Shown piece after piece: positions 1 to 10,652 of a stretch of 64,000 nt of DNA. The notes below the pieces were generated by a model. That model was not told the DNA's origin. It did no database searches and was given only the letters and a program-made list of their open reading frames with translations. Position 1 is the first letter of the stretch. Each line of letters opens with the position of its first letter. The position numbers were made by a program, and so were the translations under genes. The stretch spans positions 41,321,682 to 41,385,681 of the forward strand of contig OX344749.2 of NCBI GenBank assembly GCA_947034885.2, written 5' to 3'. Source of the stretch: Thuidium tamariscinum (lineage: Eukaryota; Streptophyta; Bryopsida; Hypnales; Thuidiaceae).

Positions 1-1
1 A

Positions 2-181
2 GTGGATAAGCAAAAGACAGTCCTGGAGATGCAGAAAGCAACTAAGACAGCTTGGTTACGTGGAGAGTGGTGCAAACATGACATTCTATCCAAGCTCAAG
101 AGTGAACAGAAGGTGGCTTGGTCCCAAATATTAGCTAAGAGGCAGAAGAGAGAAGAAAAGGGCAAAAAAAATGTTGAGTGA
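2..181 (+). CDS. C-terminal end of an unknown coding region (cut by window edge)
   Basis: An open frame enters from the left edge and runs 59 codons to a TGA at 179-181. It has no start inside the window. The peptide is strongly basic and rich in Lys, Gln, Glu and Trp (for example TAWLRGEWCKHDILSKL), and it ends in a Lys/Arg/Glu-rich tail, AKRQKREEKGKKNVE. This suggests a charged helical C-terminus. It could be the end of a host gene or of a transposon protein; I do not recognise the family. Codon composition is distinctly less AT-rich than the DNA that follows, which supports real coding. Confidence 0.45.
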   Translation: MDKQKTVLEMQKATKTAWLRGEWCKHDILSKLKSEQKVAWSQILAKRQKREEKGKKNVE

Positions 182-698
182 CATGGTAGTTTTTGAGCAT
201 TTTGAGAACCACAACGTATTTTTGTAATTACATATGTCTATATTTGATACCTTTCGGTTTATACATTGTTGATGTTGTGATGAATTGTTTAACTCCTAGT
301 TTTCAAATTTGCTAAAGGCATGATTGATTGCAAGTAATTGGTGAGCAATTTTCAAAAATTCATTGCATGGATATGTAGGAGATAGGAATTATTGCTATGC
401 ACAACATTGGCTTAGAATTGCATCTCCAAGAATGCTTTGGAATACATGTGTTAACATTTGTATATTGGGATAATTCCATATTAATTTCCGTATCAAAGTT
501 TTTTCTCTAATACAATCACTTTTTGCACATCATATGGTGATTTGTTTGTAAATTTTAATGTGATGGTCTTATTACATAGAAAAAATGAATTTAACAAATG
601 TAAACATCCATCTCTTCAAAGTTTGGTTATATGTGACACTCTCACAGTATTCATTGACATGTCAATGATCCTATTATTGTTCTTGAATGGGATGTCTA
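182..698. other. AT-rich spacer
   Basis: No gene, tandem repeat or transposon end is visible. Short open frames here have no protein-like composition. Confidence 0.5.
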
Positions 699-1629
699 TT
701 AACCCCCAAAGGACTGAGGCATTTAGTGGCTTGAAACCACTCAAAATTGCCATGTTTGCTACTTCCTCCCAAGAAAACAATTTAAAAAAAAATTAGAATC
801 TAACTATAGGATCTTGTAAATTACTTGTCTGAGATCATGTGGTAAAAAGTTCATGAAGTTTGACTGCACAAATTGGAAGATATTAGCATTCAAAATTGTC
901 CAAATAAGTTTTTTTGAACTCTACTTACAATTTCAGATGACTTTGATTGCCATTTGTACAATTTTTTTGCAATATGGAGTGTGAAGTTGAAATTTTTTAT
1001 ATTGAACATTTGAGTTGAGGATTAGGGAAATTTTTTAAAAAGAAAAAATACTTGATTTTTATTCATTAAAAAATTGTGAAGCAAAAGTAGGTCCAAGATT
1101 GAATAAAACAATAAGTGCTTAATAACTTTAAGATGTAATTGGAAAACTATGATCTCAACGGTGAGCTTGTTCTTGCAAACATCGTGAACTGAATCAAAAA
1201 TTAAAATTAGGAAAATTTGGGAAATTGTATTCAAAAATACATTCTATAAGTTATTTTGTGAAGAAGGTGCTTAGATTGCCCAAAATACAAGATTGTCCAC
1301 AAGACCATAAATTTCTCATTATTAGTCCAAATTAAATCAACCAAAGCTTCAAATGTAGAAAAACAATATAATCTTAGAGAGAAAAAATTAAAAATTAAAA
1401 ACAATGTTTATTGTGTTTTTTTTGGGCTTAGTGAACTGTTGTTTGGACTTGGAATGGCATAAGTTTTGCTTCGAAGCACCAATTGAAATAAAGATTATAT
1501 TTTTAGAAAGCTAATCTGATTTCCTATCTTCAAAAGAAGTTTAAGAAAATCATAGCAAAAATCAAGTCACAAAAGCCTGCCCAAAATTCCAAGGGTCCCC
1601 CGAGGGGACTTTAGTCCTTTAGGGGTTAA
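699..1629 (+). mobile_element. TTAA-ended non-autonomous DNA transposon (family copy 1)
   Basis: The left end reads TTAACCCCCAAAGGACT and the inverted right end TTAACCCCTAAAGGACT, giving a terminal inverted repeat of about 17 bp that begins with TTAA. The interior (931 bp in all) is AT-rich with no transposase. An inverted, diverged relative lies at 43027-43946, alignable through the interior, for example around AATGCTAATATCTTCCAAT. TTAA followed by CCC is the classical signature of piggyBac elements, whose target site is TTAA. Because TTAA is palindromic, the duplication cannot be told apart from the repeat end by eye. Confidence 0.6.
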
Positions 1630-2189
1630 TACAAAAGGTGATAGTGTGGATGTTCCTTAGTCCTTACATACAATATGTAGCCTTGCAAATGAATTACAAT
1701 TAATAATCACATATTCAAAATTTTTGATTGAAGGCCATAGGAATTAAATGAAATAAAATCATATGATATGATTTTTTTTAAACTTTGATTTAGTTAGATA
1801 CTTAGATTGATTGGGTTTTTCACCAAGCATTGAGTGTTAGAAATGCAAGGTCAGGAAGACTTTTTTTCCTGTGTAATGTAACAATCTTTGAATGCCTTTA
1901 TAATAGGATGAACGTTGGATTTTTTTGATCAACTTATATTTAACCTTATAAATGCTAAAATATTAATGAAAAATATGAAATGTGATATATTGTTACTTAT
2001 AAAATACAGACTATCATTCTAATTGATTGACTTTGCATTGAATAGCATGAATCATTTGTTTTTCAATTGATTACTATTATATTCATCATATACAGACTAC
2101 ATGGCCACAAAGGGTTTAGAGGCCCTTGTAGAATAAAAAATAGGACATTTAAAAGTTTCTAATACTTCTTGAATATGAAATGTCCAAGC
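1630..2189. other. AT-rich spacer
   Basis: No coding potential or clear repeat structure is seen. Confidence 0.5.
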
Positions 2190-2830
2190 TACAAAAATCC
2201 AATGTTTGTCAAACTTTGAAGTTGAACAAAACCTAACGAAGTTGCTATTTTCAATACATTATATTTCAGAAAATTTCTTTTTGAAGTCAACTTTTAGCTT
2301 CAATTAAATAAATTTGGAAAAGATTGATTATGATTTTTCTATTCAAGATACCTTACAAGGGGGTCCACTGCAATCATGGTCTTTTACAATGTTTAGAGCT
2401 ATTGGACATGAGTTATCAATAAAATACAGACATACAATACATCGTGTAGGAAAAATCCTATTAGAAATTGATTTGAGAATACAAAAGAATACATTCCTAA
2501 GAAACAAAAATAGATTAGAATGATGTATGTAGGGCCTCTGCACTGCATTTATTTTGGCAACCAATTTGAGATTTGAGATTTCACATTTGAAAAGAGAATT
2601 AGAACCCTTCAAATTGTTTTTGCTACTTTTATAAAATCAAATATTATAATCTTTTAATCCATAAGTGATATTGTTTTTCCGAAGTTCTCTGTAACATGTG
2701 TGCTTTAAATTTATTTGGTTATATCTTCCAAAAAATGGATAAATTATATCGATTTGTTTACTACTCATTATAGTTTTTAAATCTTTATAGATGTTGAACA
2801 AAAGATTTCATTAGGAATTCAAGGATTTTT
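2190..2830 (+). repeat. Dispersed AT-rich repeat, copy 1
   Basis: This segment aligns in direct orientation with 4290-4842. Shared blocks include the AACAAAACCTAACGAAGTTGC region near the start (one or two changes in the other copy) and ATTATAATCTTTTAATCC near the end. No coding frame is conserved between the copies, so it looks like an old repeat of unknown class. Confidence 0.5.
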
Positions 2831-4054
2831 TTACCCACTTGGGAGCTAATCAAATATTTTTGAAGCAATGAATGCCAAAGCTAAAAAAATGTGGTGTTTC
2901 AAAAAATTGGAGGAATAATCTAACCTTATAATATTGCTTTTTTTAGAATTTAGAATTTTCAAATATTTATTTTTCCAAATTCACTTGAAGCATAAAAAAT
3001 TTTGATATTAGAAATGATAGATTGTGATTTTTCATTGAACATTCTTTGTAAATGTGTCATTGCTTTCTTCACTTTCTAGTTTCTATAGGTACCTTTGTGG
3101 AAATGTGGGGCTCTATTGAATGAGCGTGAAATACACAATATTTTTGGAAAAAAAACCAAATTATGTTAGCTTATTTGAAAATCCAAATTTTGTTAGAATA
3201 ATAAAATCTACAAATGTAAAATTTGTACATGGAAATAGATAGTAGATGACTACATGTAGAGGTTCTCCAAATAAAAAAGATAAAATTGCTTATGATTAGT
3301 AGTACCTCGATAACGTGTCCATGTAACAATTGTATTATGAAATTTCATTTACATCTCATCTATTAAAAAATTCATTCATTCATTCATTATCAATAAAAAA
3401 AGAAAAGCCAAATAATGAATGTAGAGCCTTTTAGGAAAAGGTGACTCTAAATTGTAAAGAAATTGAATGTCAATTTCAAAATTGGAGAAGAATTCCAATA
3501 ATGGAGAACACATATAGTTGCTTGTTGATTTGATGTCATTGATGACCAATGTACCAAAGAAAAAATTGTATTGTACATGATACAATAGTGTAATAATTGT
3601 TTCTATCTCCAAAGTGTTTGTATAGGACAATTGTTTTTTGTACAGTGATGAATTATAAATCAATTTAATAATACAAAATAGACTAGAAGATAGTAAATTC
3701 ATTTATATTCTTAAATAGTTCTAAGCAAGTATTAAATGAGACACATGTGTTTAAATATCCAATTATTAAATATTTAAAACAATACATCACTTGAACTTTA
3801 TCCTCAAATTTGAAGAAGTCGTAACAAATCTATCACTTCTGTAGCTGGATTGACCCTTAATGAAATAAGAAATAATTTGTTTTGTATGAGATTGTTGGAA
3901 ATTCGTTTAAATAAATTGTAGAGTGTATTTTGAGAATTTTGGAATTGATTGATGTTAGGCATGTTAGGCACTTTAACCCCAAAATTTTGGAGACTAAATT
4001 CTTAGATTTCTCAAGTAAAAAGAAGATTCAAAGAGTTTGACAGGCTTTTGGAAT
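2831..4054. other. AT-rich spacer with short CATT repeat
   Basis: No gene is visible. A short run of the tetramer CATT (about four units) lies at 3371-3388. The 108-codon minus-strand frame at 3376-3702 has only low-complexity composition and is not supported. Confidence 0.45.
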
Positions 4055-4240
4055 TTTAACACCTCCACAATAAAACATTATAATCTTTCAATCAATAAGT
4101 GATATTGTTGTGTTTTATTTTTCTAAGTAATGTTTAACATATCTTGTTTGAATTGTTATTGTAACATTGAACAAGAGGTTGATAACTTATAAAAATGTTC
4201 ATTTTTCCTTCAATTTAGAACAAATTCCAAGAAGATTAAA
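4055..4240 (+). repeat. Partial copy of the dispersed AT-rich repeat
   Basis: Contains CATTATAATCTTTCAATC followed by an AAGTGATATTG block. The same blocks occur near 2640 and near 4676. It ends with AACAAATTCCAAGAAG, which matches the DNA just left of the hAT insertion at 4843, so it serves as an uninterrupted comparison copy. Confidence 0.5.
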
Positions 4241-4289
4241 AAAAGTCTTGGTCATGTATGGTTAACCCCTATAAGACAAGGGTACACTA

Positions 4290-4842
4290 ATTTGGAGTTT
4301 CCAAAATCTTGAAGTTAAATAAAACCTAACCAAGTTGCTATTTTTACTAGACTACATTTTGGGAGAAAGTTTTTGAAGTATGCTTTAAGCTTATATTGAA
4401 AATAATAGACTATAATTTTTCTATCTAAGATATTCAACTAGGGTATCCATCGAAATGATACTTGCATATCCTAGATCTTGGATATAAAATTACATTCGAA
4501 ATTCATTTGAAAGAATAGTCCAATACATTTTATTGAGCCAAAAATTGATTGGGTTATACAGTTTAGGTTATTCTAGTTAATTTTTTTTCCTCAAAATTTT
4601 TTAAGATTTGACTTGGGAAAAGATGATTAGAAGACTTGAACTCACTTTTACAATTTTTACACCCTCATGAGCAAACATTATAATCTTTCAATCCAAAAGT
4701 GATGATGATGTGTTGGATTTTTCTAATTGATGTCTAGTATGTCTAATTTGAATTTGTACAATTACATTTCTCAAGAAATTGATGAAGCTCATAATGAAGT
4801 AGTCTTTTTGTTGACTTTAGCAGAAATTCCAAACAGGTCCAA
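4290..4842 (+). repeat. Dispersed AT-rich repeat, copy 2, interrupted by the hAT element
   Basis: Direct relative of 2190-2830. Similarity to the partial copy at 4055-4240 continues up to AAATTCCAA (about 4834-4842) and then stops where GC-rich transposon sequence begins, marking an insertion point. Confidence 0.5.
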
Positions 4843-4884
4843 GGGCCTGACGCAGAAACCCTGGAAACCCTCCAACTCGGATTT

Positions 4885-5090
4885 GGCATGCGCGGTCGCC
4901 CTACCTCTGGACCCGCGTTCGCCATGCTTGCGGACCCGCGGTCGCCTTCCCTTTGTACCCACTGTCGCCCCCCTAAACGCGCGGTCGCCTCACCAGTGGA
5001 CCCGCGGTCGCTAAATTAGCCGCGGTCGCCCCTCCAAATTCCAGAGTTTGCCCCTTCACCCGCAGTCTCGTGTGGGGCGACCGCGGGTAA
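4885..5090 (+). repeat. Left GC-rich subterminal repeats of the hAT element
   Basis: About six imperfect copies of a core ACCCGCGGTCGCC stand in otherwise AT-rich DNA. One copy (around 5076-5088) is inverted, GGCGACCGCGGG. The same core recurs at 10080-10275 on the other side of the transposase frame. Confidence 0.7.
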
Positions 5091-5104
5091 ATGGAATGAG
5101 GCAC

Positions 5105-5111
5105 TATATAT
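5105..5111 (+). promoter_or_regulatory. TATA box of the hAT transposase gene
   Basis: TATATAT lies 15 bp after the left repeat block and about 225 bp before the ATG at 5337. The leader between them is long enough for a short intron, but no boundary is certain. Confidence 0.45.
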
Positions 5112-5336
5112 GTTGGGGGAAGCAATAGTTTCTCATCTTGCTCTGGTGATTAGACTCTTGACTTGAACCTTCGAAAGAAGCTTCCTGCGGATGTTTGGAT
5201 TCAACGGAGGACAACTACCTTGCTTTGAGAGGTTTTTAAAATCACTCAAAGTGGGTAGCTTTGTCATTACATCTTTTACACTATTTACTTTATTGATCCA
5301 GTGTTGTGGCGCCAAGATCACTTTTAGATTTTCACT

Positions 5337-8300
5337 ATGGTTGGCCCTGGTGGGGGGCAGGGAGCAAGCGATACACGGAGGGCCACAAAAGATTGGGATC
5401 CTTGGCTCATACCATGTACACCTGACGATAATTCGAATTATCCTCGGAAATGTGTATTTTGTGGATGGAGCAAAGTATTTGTACGGAAGAGGGCATTTAG
5501 TCACTTTGGATATGGCGGATCGACAACATCAGAGCGTTGTCCTAAAATCCCTAGGACTGTGAAGAACAAGTTTTTAACATGTGGTGGGGCGGTTCCTAAA
5601 GCCATGAGCTTTGAAGAAATGTATGAGGCACCATTAGTTGGTGCCCCAAGCAATGTTGAGGGTGAATCCATCATTCAAGAACTAGAGCACATAGAAGTGG
5701 GAGGCCGTGGGGATCCTATTGGCTTGAACGAAAGTCAGACTATCGGCCCTGACTCAGTGGATTCTACTCCAGCTATGGTCGAGAGAACAAGGAGTGGCCC
5801 TTCAACTTCTCGTCAAAGAAGTATGGATGAATCATTACAAGTGGGCCTCAGGCAGAAGTTGGATAGGGTGTGGTCCTCTTTCTTTTACGAGGCTAACATT
5901 GCGTTCAACGTTGTGCGACACCCTGCCTTCATCAAGGCTGTGAAAGAAACTGCAGCGGCTGGATTCTTGTATCACCCACCCGCAATGAACGCAATCCGCA
6001 CAAAAATGATTGATGTGAAGAAGGCAGCGGTGAAGAAAGTAGTCACTGAGCGGACAAAACATTCTATTGCCCAATATGGTGCAACTATTTGTACAGATGG
6101 ATGGTCAGATACCAATAGACGTCCATTGATGAATATGATGCTTGTTTGTCCAGCCGGGGATACTTTTTTGGGATCAGTGGACAGTACGGGGCATAAAAAG
6201 GACCTAGGGTATACGGTTGAGATGTTGACAAAATACATAGAAGAGGTCGGTCCAGCCAACATTGTCCAAATGTGCACAGATAATGCCCCAGTAATGACGG
6301 GAGCTATGACAAGCTTGGAAGAGAAGTACCCTCACATGTATAAACAAGGATGTGCAGCTCACATTCTAGATTTACTTTTGGAGGATTGGAGAAAGGATCA
6401 AAGAGTGAAGGATTTGGTCAAGGACTGTAGGGAAATGGTAAAGTTCGTTTGAAAATACCACTTCACACTAGCTCTTTTTCGGAAATGGTCACCGAAGAAG
6501 GTATTGAGACTTCCAGGAGCAACACGCTTCGCTACCAATTTTCTCATGATAGACCGATTAGTGGAATGCAAGCAAGCTTTGCACATGGTGATCACAGACG
6601 AGGGGTATATGGCATTCGAGTTCAGTTTGAATGTCAGACAAAATGGACGTATGATGATGCGTAGAGCAAAAGATGTTCGACTGAACATTCATTCGGAAGG
6701 ATTTTGGATAAGATGCGAGAATTTCTTGCACATGGTAGAGCCCGTGCTCATTGCTCTACGGCACTTCGATGGAAAAATCCCGGCAATGCCAAAAGCTTGG
6801 ATAATCATGAAAGACTTGAAAAAGCATGTATATTCTCTTAGGGAGCCTCCTTTTCTTTTGACTCCGGACGTTGCAACACGCTACGAGAAGAAGTTTGATG
6901 CTCGTTGGAAGTTAATGCTAACAGACCTCCACTATGCTGGTGCCCTATTGAATTCATTTTTGGTGGATGTAGCAGACATTCAAGATGATGGCAGTGCCAA
7001 GCGAGCTTTAAATCGAGTCATTCGAAAATTGGCCCCTACATTAGGAGTGTCAGTGCTGGAGGCAATGCAAGAGTTGACGCAATTTGAAGAAAAGACAGGT
7101 CCATTCGACCCTTTAGAAGAGGCTCCTGATATTACTCAATGCAACTTATTGCCTCATCAATGGTGGAATCGAGTAGGTGGTAATGCTCTTCCGAAGATTG
7201 CAAAGAGAATTCTAGGCTTGACGTGCTCAACATCTTCATGCGAAAGGAATTGGAGCATGTATTCGTTTGTGCACAGCAAAGTGCGGAACCGCCTAACCAC
7301 ATCCAAGGCAGAAGATTTGGTCTATATCTACACCAACAGTAAATTGGAACGTGAAAAACGTGGACACAACCCTGCCCTCTTTTATGAGAAGTATCTTGAT
7401 GGAGGAGATAGTGAGGAAGAGGACGACGAGCCCTTGCATTCTACATCAGATGAAGAGATTGGTTTTGATTATTATGAAGCCAATGTAATCCGTAGAGAAG
7501 AAGAGGATCGCTTGCGTAATAATCCTTGGAATGCAATGATCCCCCCACGACCGAGTTCGCCTGAATACCCTACTCGAGAAACATATGCGGGTGGCGATGA
7601 TCGGAACAATTCCATTGATGAAGAACTTTTTCGTTCTCCAGAGGCTGACCGTGCCCATGTGTGGAATGGAGTGTGGTCACCAAATGCACCATCAAATGTG
7701 GGGGAAATTCCTGTTGATAACAACGAAAACGTGGCTCATCCAATGCCACCATCACATTCTCAAGAGAGATCTCCAGTACCAACACGTATTCCTTTGAGTG
7801 ATTCAAGGAATCCTTTGAATGTTGGACAAGCTAGCGTGGGAAGTGAACAAGAAGAAGAAGAAGCTCCCGTCCAGTAGGGAGATGTCACGGGGATTCCAAT
7901 TTCCAGAACGATGAATCCATCAACCACCCAAACTACAACAGCTTTGGAATATGATTCAGATGCGCCATTGAACAGTGTCATATATCGCAATCCTCGCAGG
8001 AACTCAACTCCAGCTACAGTGAGAAGGTCGGTTCCAAGTCCTTCCAGAAGGGTGCCTCCAATACCATCCACTACGGAAGTAGTACCACAATCTGCTCCAC
8101 AACCTACCCAAGTGACATCAATGTCATTCCCCGGACAATCATCATTGGAAGCGCATACACGCAATACCGGAGGGAAACGACGGCGTATTAGAAGGGTTGA
8201 TGAAAGGACACAAGGGAATCCAAAACGTGCTAACCATGTTGTTCACAAATATAACATGGCGGTGGAGGGCTCTACGCAAAGAGTTGGGCAATCAAGTACT

Positions 8301-8576
8301 GGAGGTCGGCCTCCTTTATCTATTATTGATGGCACTACAGATGCAACGAGGCCTACAAAACGGTTAGTACGAGTTGAAAATGTAGGAGGTATAGATGTTC
8401 AGGTGCGAAATTTGCACTCAGAGGTAGAACGTGAAATACAAGCTGAGCCAATATTGAGAGAGGATGACGAGAATGAAAGCTCGGATGGCAATAGAGGCAG
8501 TGGCGAGTCAAATGGAGAAACAGACCCTAATGTCGATGAAGTTGAGGGTGATTCGGATTTTTCACCAAGTGATTAA
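5337..8576 (+). pseudogene. hAT transposase with BED-like zinc finger, interrupted by two in-frame stops
   Basis: One reading frame of 1079 codons runs from ATG 5337 to TAA 8574-8576. It is broken only by TGA at 6450-6452 (codon 372) and TAG at 7875-7877 (codon 847), with no frameshift. Codons 39-68 form a BED-like finger (C39, C42, H56, C68). A DUF659-type RNase H fold follows, with ICTDGWSD and VQMCTDNAPVMTGA supplying two acidic residues. After the first stop come SSCERNWS and the hAT dimerisation region ending VYIYTNSKLERE. The part after codon 847 is a Ser/Pro-rich then acidic tail ending EGDSDFSPSD. Family knowledge: such proteins cut and paste the element by binding its subterminal repeats. 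It looks recently disabled. Both stops are one C-to-T change from sense codons. Confidence 0.8.
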
Positions 8577-9113
8577 ATGTGCAAGCAGCAGTCTTGAGAA
8601 AAAAAAAGTATTATAAAGATCTTCGACAAATGTTTTGTATTGAAGATTAGAAGTAGAAGTTTATAGGCTAGTACCTTATGTGTGAGCATTTTGTAGTGCT
8701 TCATTAGATAATTATACATGTTATAGCGAGACTCACATAAATCCATATTATTATTTGTATTTGAAAGTAATTAGTTGATGGTAGTAGGCAATTTCAAAAT
8801 AGCAACGCAGACAAATCTTTTTTTGTAGACTCTTTGAAGTATAATGATAATACATAAGTTATGAGTTTATTATCACTATTTTGATTTTGAGTACTACTGA
8901 TTTGTATTTCATTAATGTAAAGTCCTTAGACATCCGTTTTTGAATTGGAGAAGAAGAAATGAGTTACAAAATTCTCATCCTTCATTGTTCAGAATTATGT
9001 AGTAGGGAACTCATTATGATTTTGTAGCACTTCCAGTGGTTTTGAACAGGGTTTAGAAGTACCTAAGTGTAAATCCTTGAGAATCATTTGGGATCTTTTA
9101 AATCAAGAGTAGA
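8577..9113. other. 3' flank of the hAT frame
   Basis: AT-rich DNA with a poly(A)-like run just after the stop codon at 8600. No gene is visible. Confidence 0.4.
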
Positions 9114-10024
9114 TTAATAGATAGGGCCAATTAATCTCTACCCACTCAAACACCATTTTTTAGCAACCTGGCAATTTTAGGCTATTCACTATGAATGGAG
9201 ATTTTATTATATTCTTTCGAAATTTTCAAACAATATGTGTCCAATGAGTAGCTTTGAGGCCCAACAATGTTCATAGCTTTTGACAACATGTTTTAAAAGT
9301 TATGGCATAATATGTCACTTCTTTAATTCATTTAATTGGTGGATACTGGATAGTACGAGTAGTCGGGTAGAAACAAAAAATTCTTTAAAAATAATTTTTA
9401 TAAGAAGTAAAACATTGATATTGGTTTATTAGATTTCTACCTAAGTGCAAAGCTTTGAATCATTTGATTTTGATCAATGAGTCAAAAGTTATGTCGAGTT
9501 TTAGTAGGAGTATTTTGTGACTAGTTATAGAATCTCTACACTACAAAAGAAGCAGTTCTTGATCCTTTATTAAATTTAGTTTTTTACATTTGGAATAATA
9601 AATAAATAGTAGGTGTAGATTGTTTATTATAATATTTTAACCATTGGGATTGGCATTTTCCAATTCTATGAATCAATTGTTCACAATTTGGTATTTTAGC
9701 TCTTTTCTACTTCTTTCTAGTTATTATAATCTTTTATACGTTGTACAATTGACAATTCTAAATGATTTGAAATTTCTTGAGCACGTAGCCAACTTGCCTT
9801 CAAGGATGAATTCAAAGTGTATCAAGCAATTTGAACTTTTTTTTCATACAAGTGTAACCTTGTGAAGTGTAGCTTCCAATATTTTAGCATTGTTAAAAAA
9901 AAAATTTGTAACTTGAAATGGAAATATGTTGCAATCTATATGGTGGAAAATTCTGAAAGTTTTTCTATATCTTTTCAAACAAGATTACTATAAGAATATA
10001 AGATCCTAAGGTTGCATGTGTTAA
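9114..10024 (+). mobile_element. Diverged TTAA element nested in the hAT transposon
   Basis: This aligns over most of its length with 44852-45779. Shared blocks include TTTTGATCAATGAGTCAAAA, GTAGATTGTTTATTA and CCATTGGGATTGGCATTTT. TTAA occurs at both inferred ends (9114-9117 and 10021-10024), but the following CCCC has decayed, so this copy is older or faster evolving than its relative. It has no coding capacity. Confidence 0.55.
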
Positions 10025-10079
10025 AAAAAATGTTTTTTCCCCTAAGTCTTGGTGCATGAAGTAGAAATCTCATTGCCAC

Positions 10080-10275
10080 CCTAAACCCGCAGTCGCCCCT
10101 CACCCGAGTTCGCAGTCCTCTAGGACCCGCGGTCGCCCACTGGAACCCACACCCGAGGTCGCGCACGGGAACCCGCACCCGAGGTCGCCCACGGGAACCC
10201 GCACCCGAGGTCGCCCTAAAGCCGCAGTCGCCCTGCATTTGGTACCCGCGGTCGCCCTCTCTTCACCCGCAGGCG
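10080..10275 (+). repeat. Right GC-rich subterminal repeats of the hAT element
   Basis: About eight imperfect units of ACCCGCGGTCGCC or ACCCGAGGTCGCC. A longer unit, GGGAACCCGCACCCGAGGTC, occurs nearly perfectly twice in tandem (about 10160-10215). They point the same way as most left-end copies. Confidence 0.7.
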
Positions 10276-10616
10276 CCTTAAACCCTTTCCACGTCATTGT
10301 CCAAAGCCTGCCACGTATGCCAAATCCATTTACTATAGGGTAATTTTTTTTTACCTTACTCGACGGGCTGCGACGGGGTAGCGACATGTTGTCACCTGCG
10401 ACACGCGACGTCAGACGTCCAACACGACACTAAAACCCAAAAATATGTCCGACAAGAAAACCCTGCAGCGAAGACTTAATGGCAAGCCTCGTGCAACTGA
10501 AATTCCTCTACAAGGTAATAAGGTAACAGGCCAGAAACCGCCCATCTAAGGGCTGACACTGAATTTTGAGAAGGTCAAAAACCCAGCCTAAAGCCCTTGC
10601 CCAACCGAAGGTTTTA
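10276..10616. other. Probable right end of the hAT element and flank
   Basis: GC-rich sequence with CpG-containing words such as GCGACACGCGACGTC continues to about 10420, then composition falls. No clean terminal inverted repeat was found. Confidence 0.35.
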
Positions 10617-10652
10617 GGATTTAGGGTTTAGGGTTTAGGGTTTAGGGTTTAA
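10617..10652 (+). repeat. Interstitial telomere repeat
   Basis: Five consecutive, nearly perfect TTTAGGG units, the Arabidopsis-type plant telomere repeat, inside the chromosome arm. They lie about 200 bp beyond the inferred hAT end. Confidence 0.85.

Larger units (their letters stand above)
4843..10420 (+). mobile_element. hAT-type DNA transposon with GC-rich subterminal repeats (right end approximate)
   Basis: The unit comprises GC-rich repeats (4885-5090), a TATA box, a hAT transposase-like frame (5337-8576), an AT-rich 3' part holding a nested TTAA element, and a second GC-rich repeat block (10080-10275). The left boundary is inferred because the flanking repeat stops at 4842 and the next bases read CAGGTCC, a CA-initial end as hAT elements have. 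I could not find a matching right terminal inverted repeat or an 8-bp target duplication, so the right end near 10.4 kb is an estimate. Subterminal repeats of this kind normally bind transposase. Confidence 0.6.

Noticed and set aside
3376-3702. 108-codon minus-strand frame
   Set aside because: Composition matches AT-rich background; no domain and no splice or promoter context.
4262-4278. TTAACCCCTATAAGAC as another TTAA element end
   Set aside because: No inverted partner at a reasonable distance; kept only as a possible solitary end.
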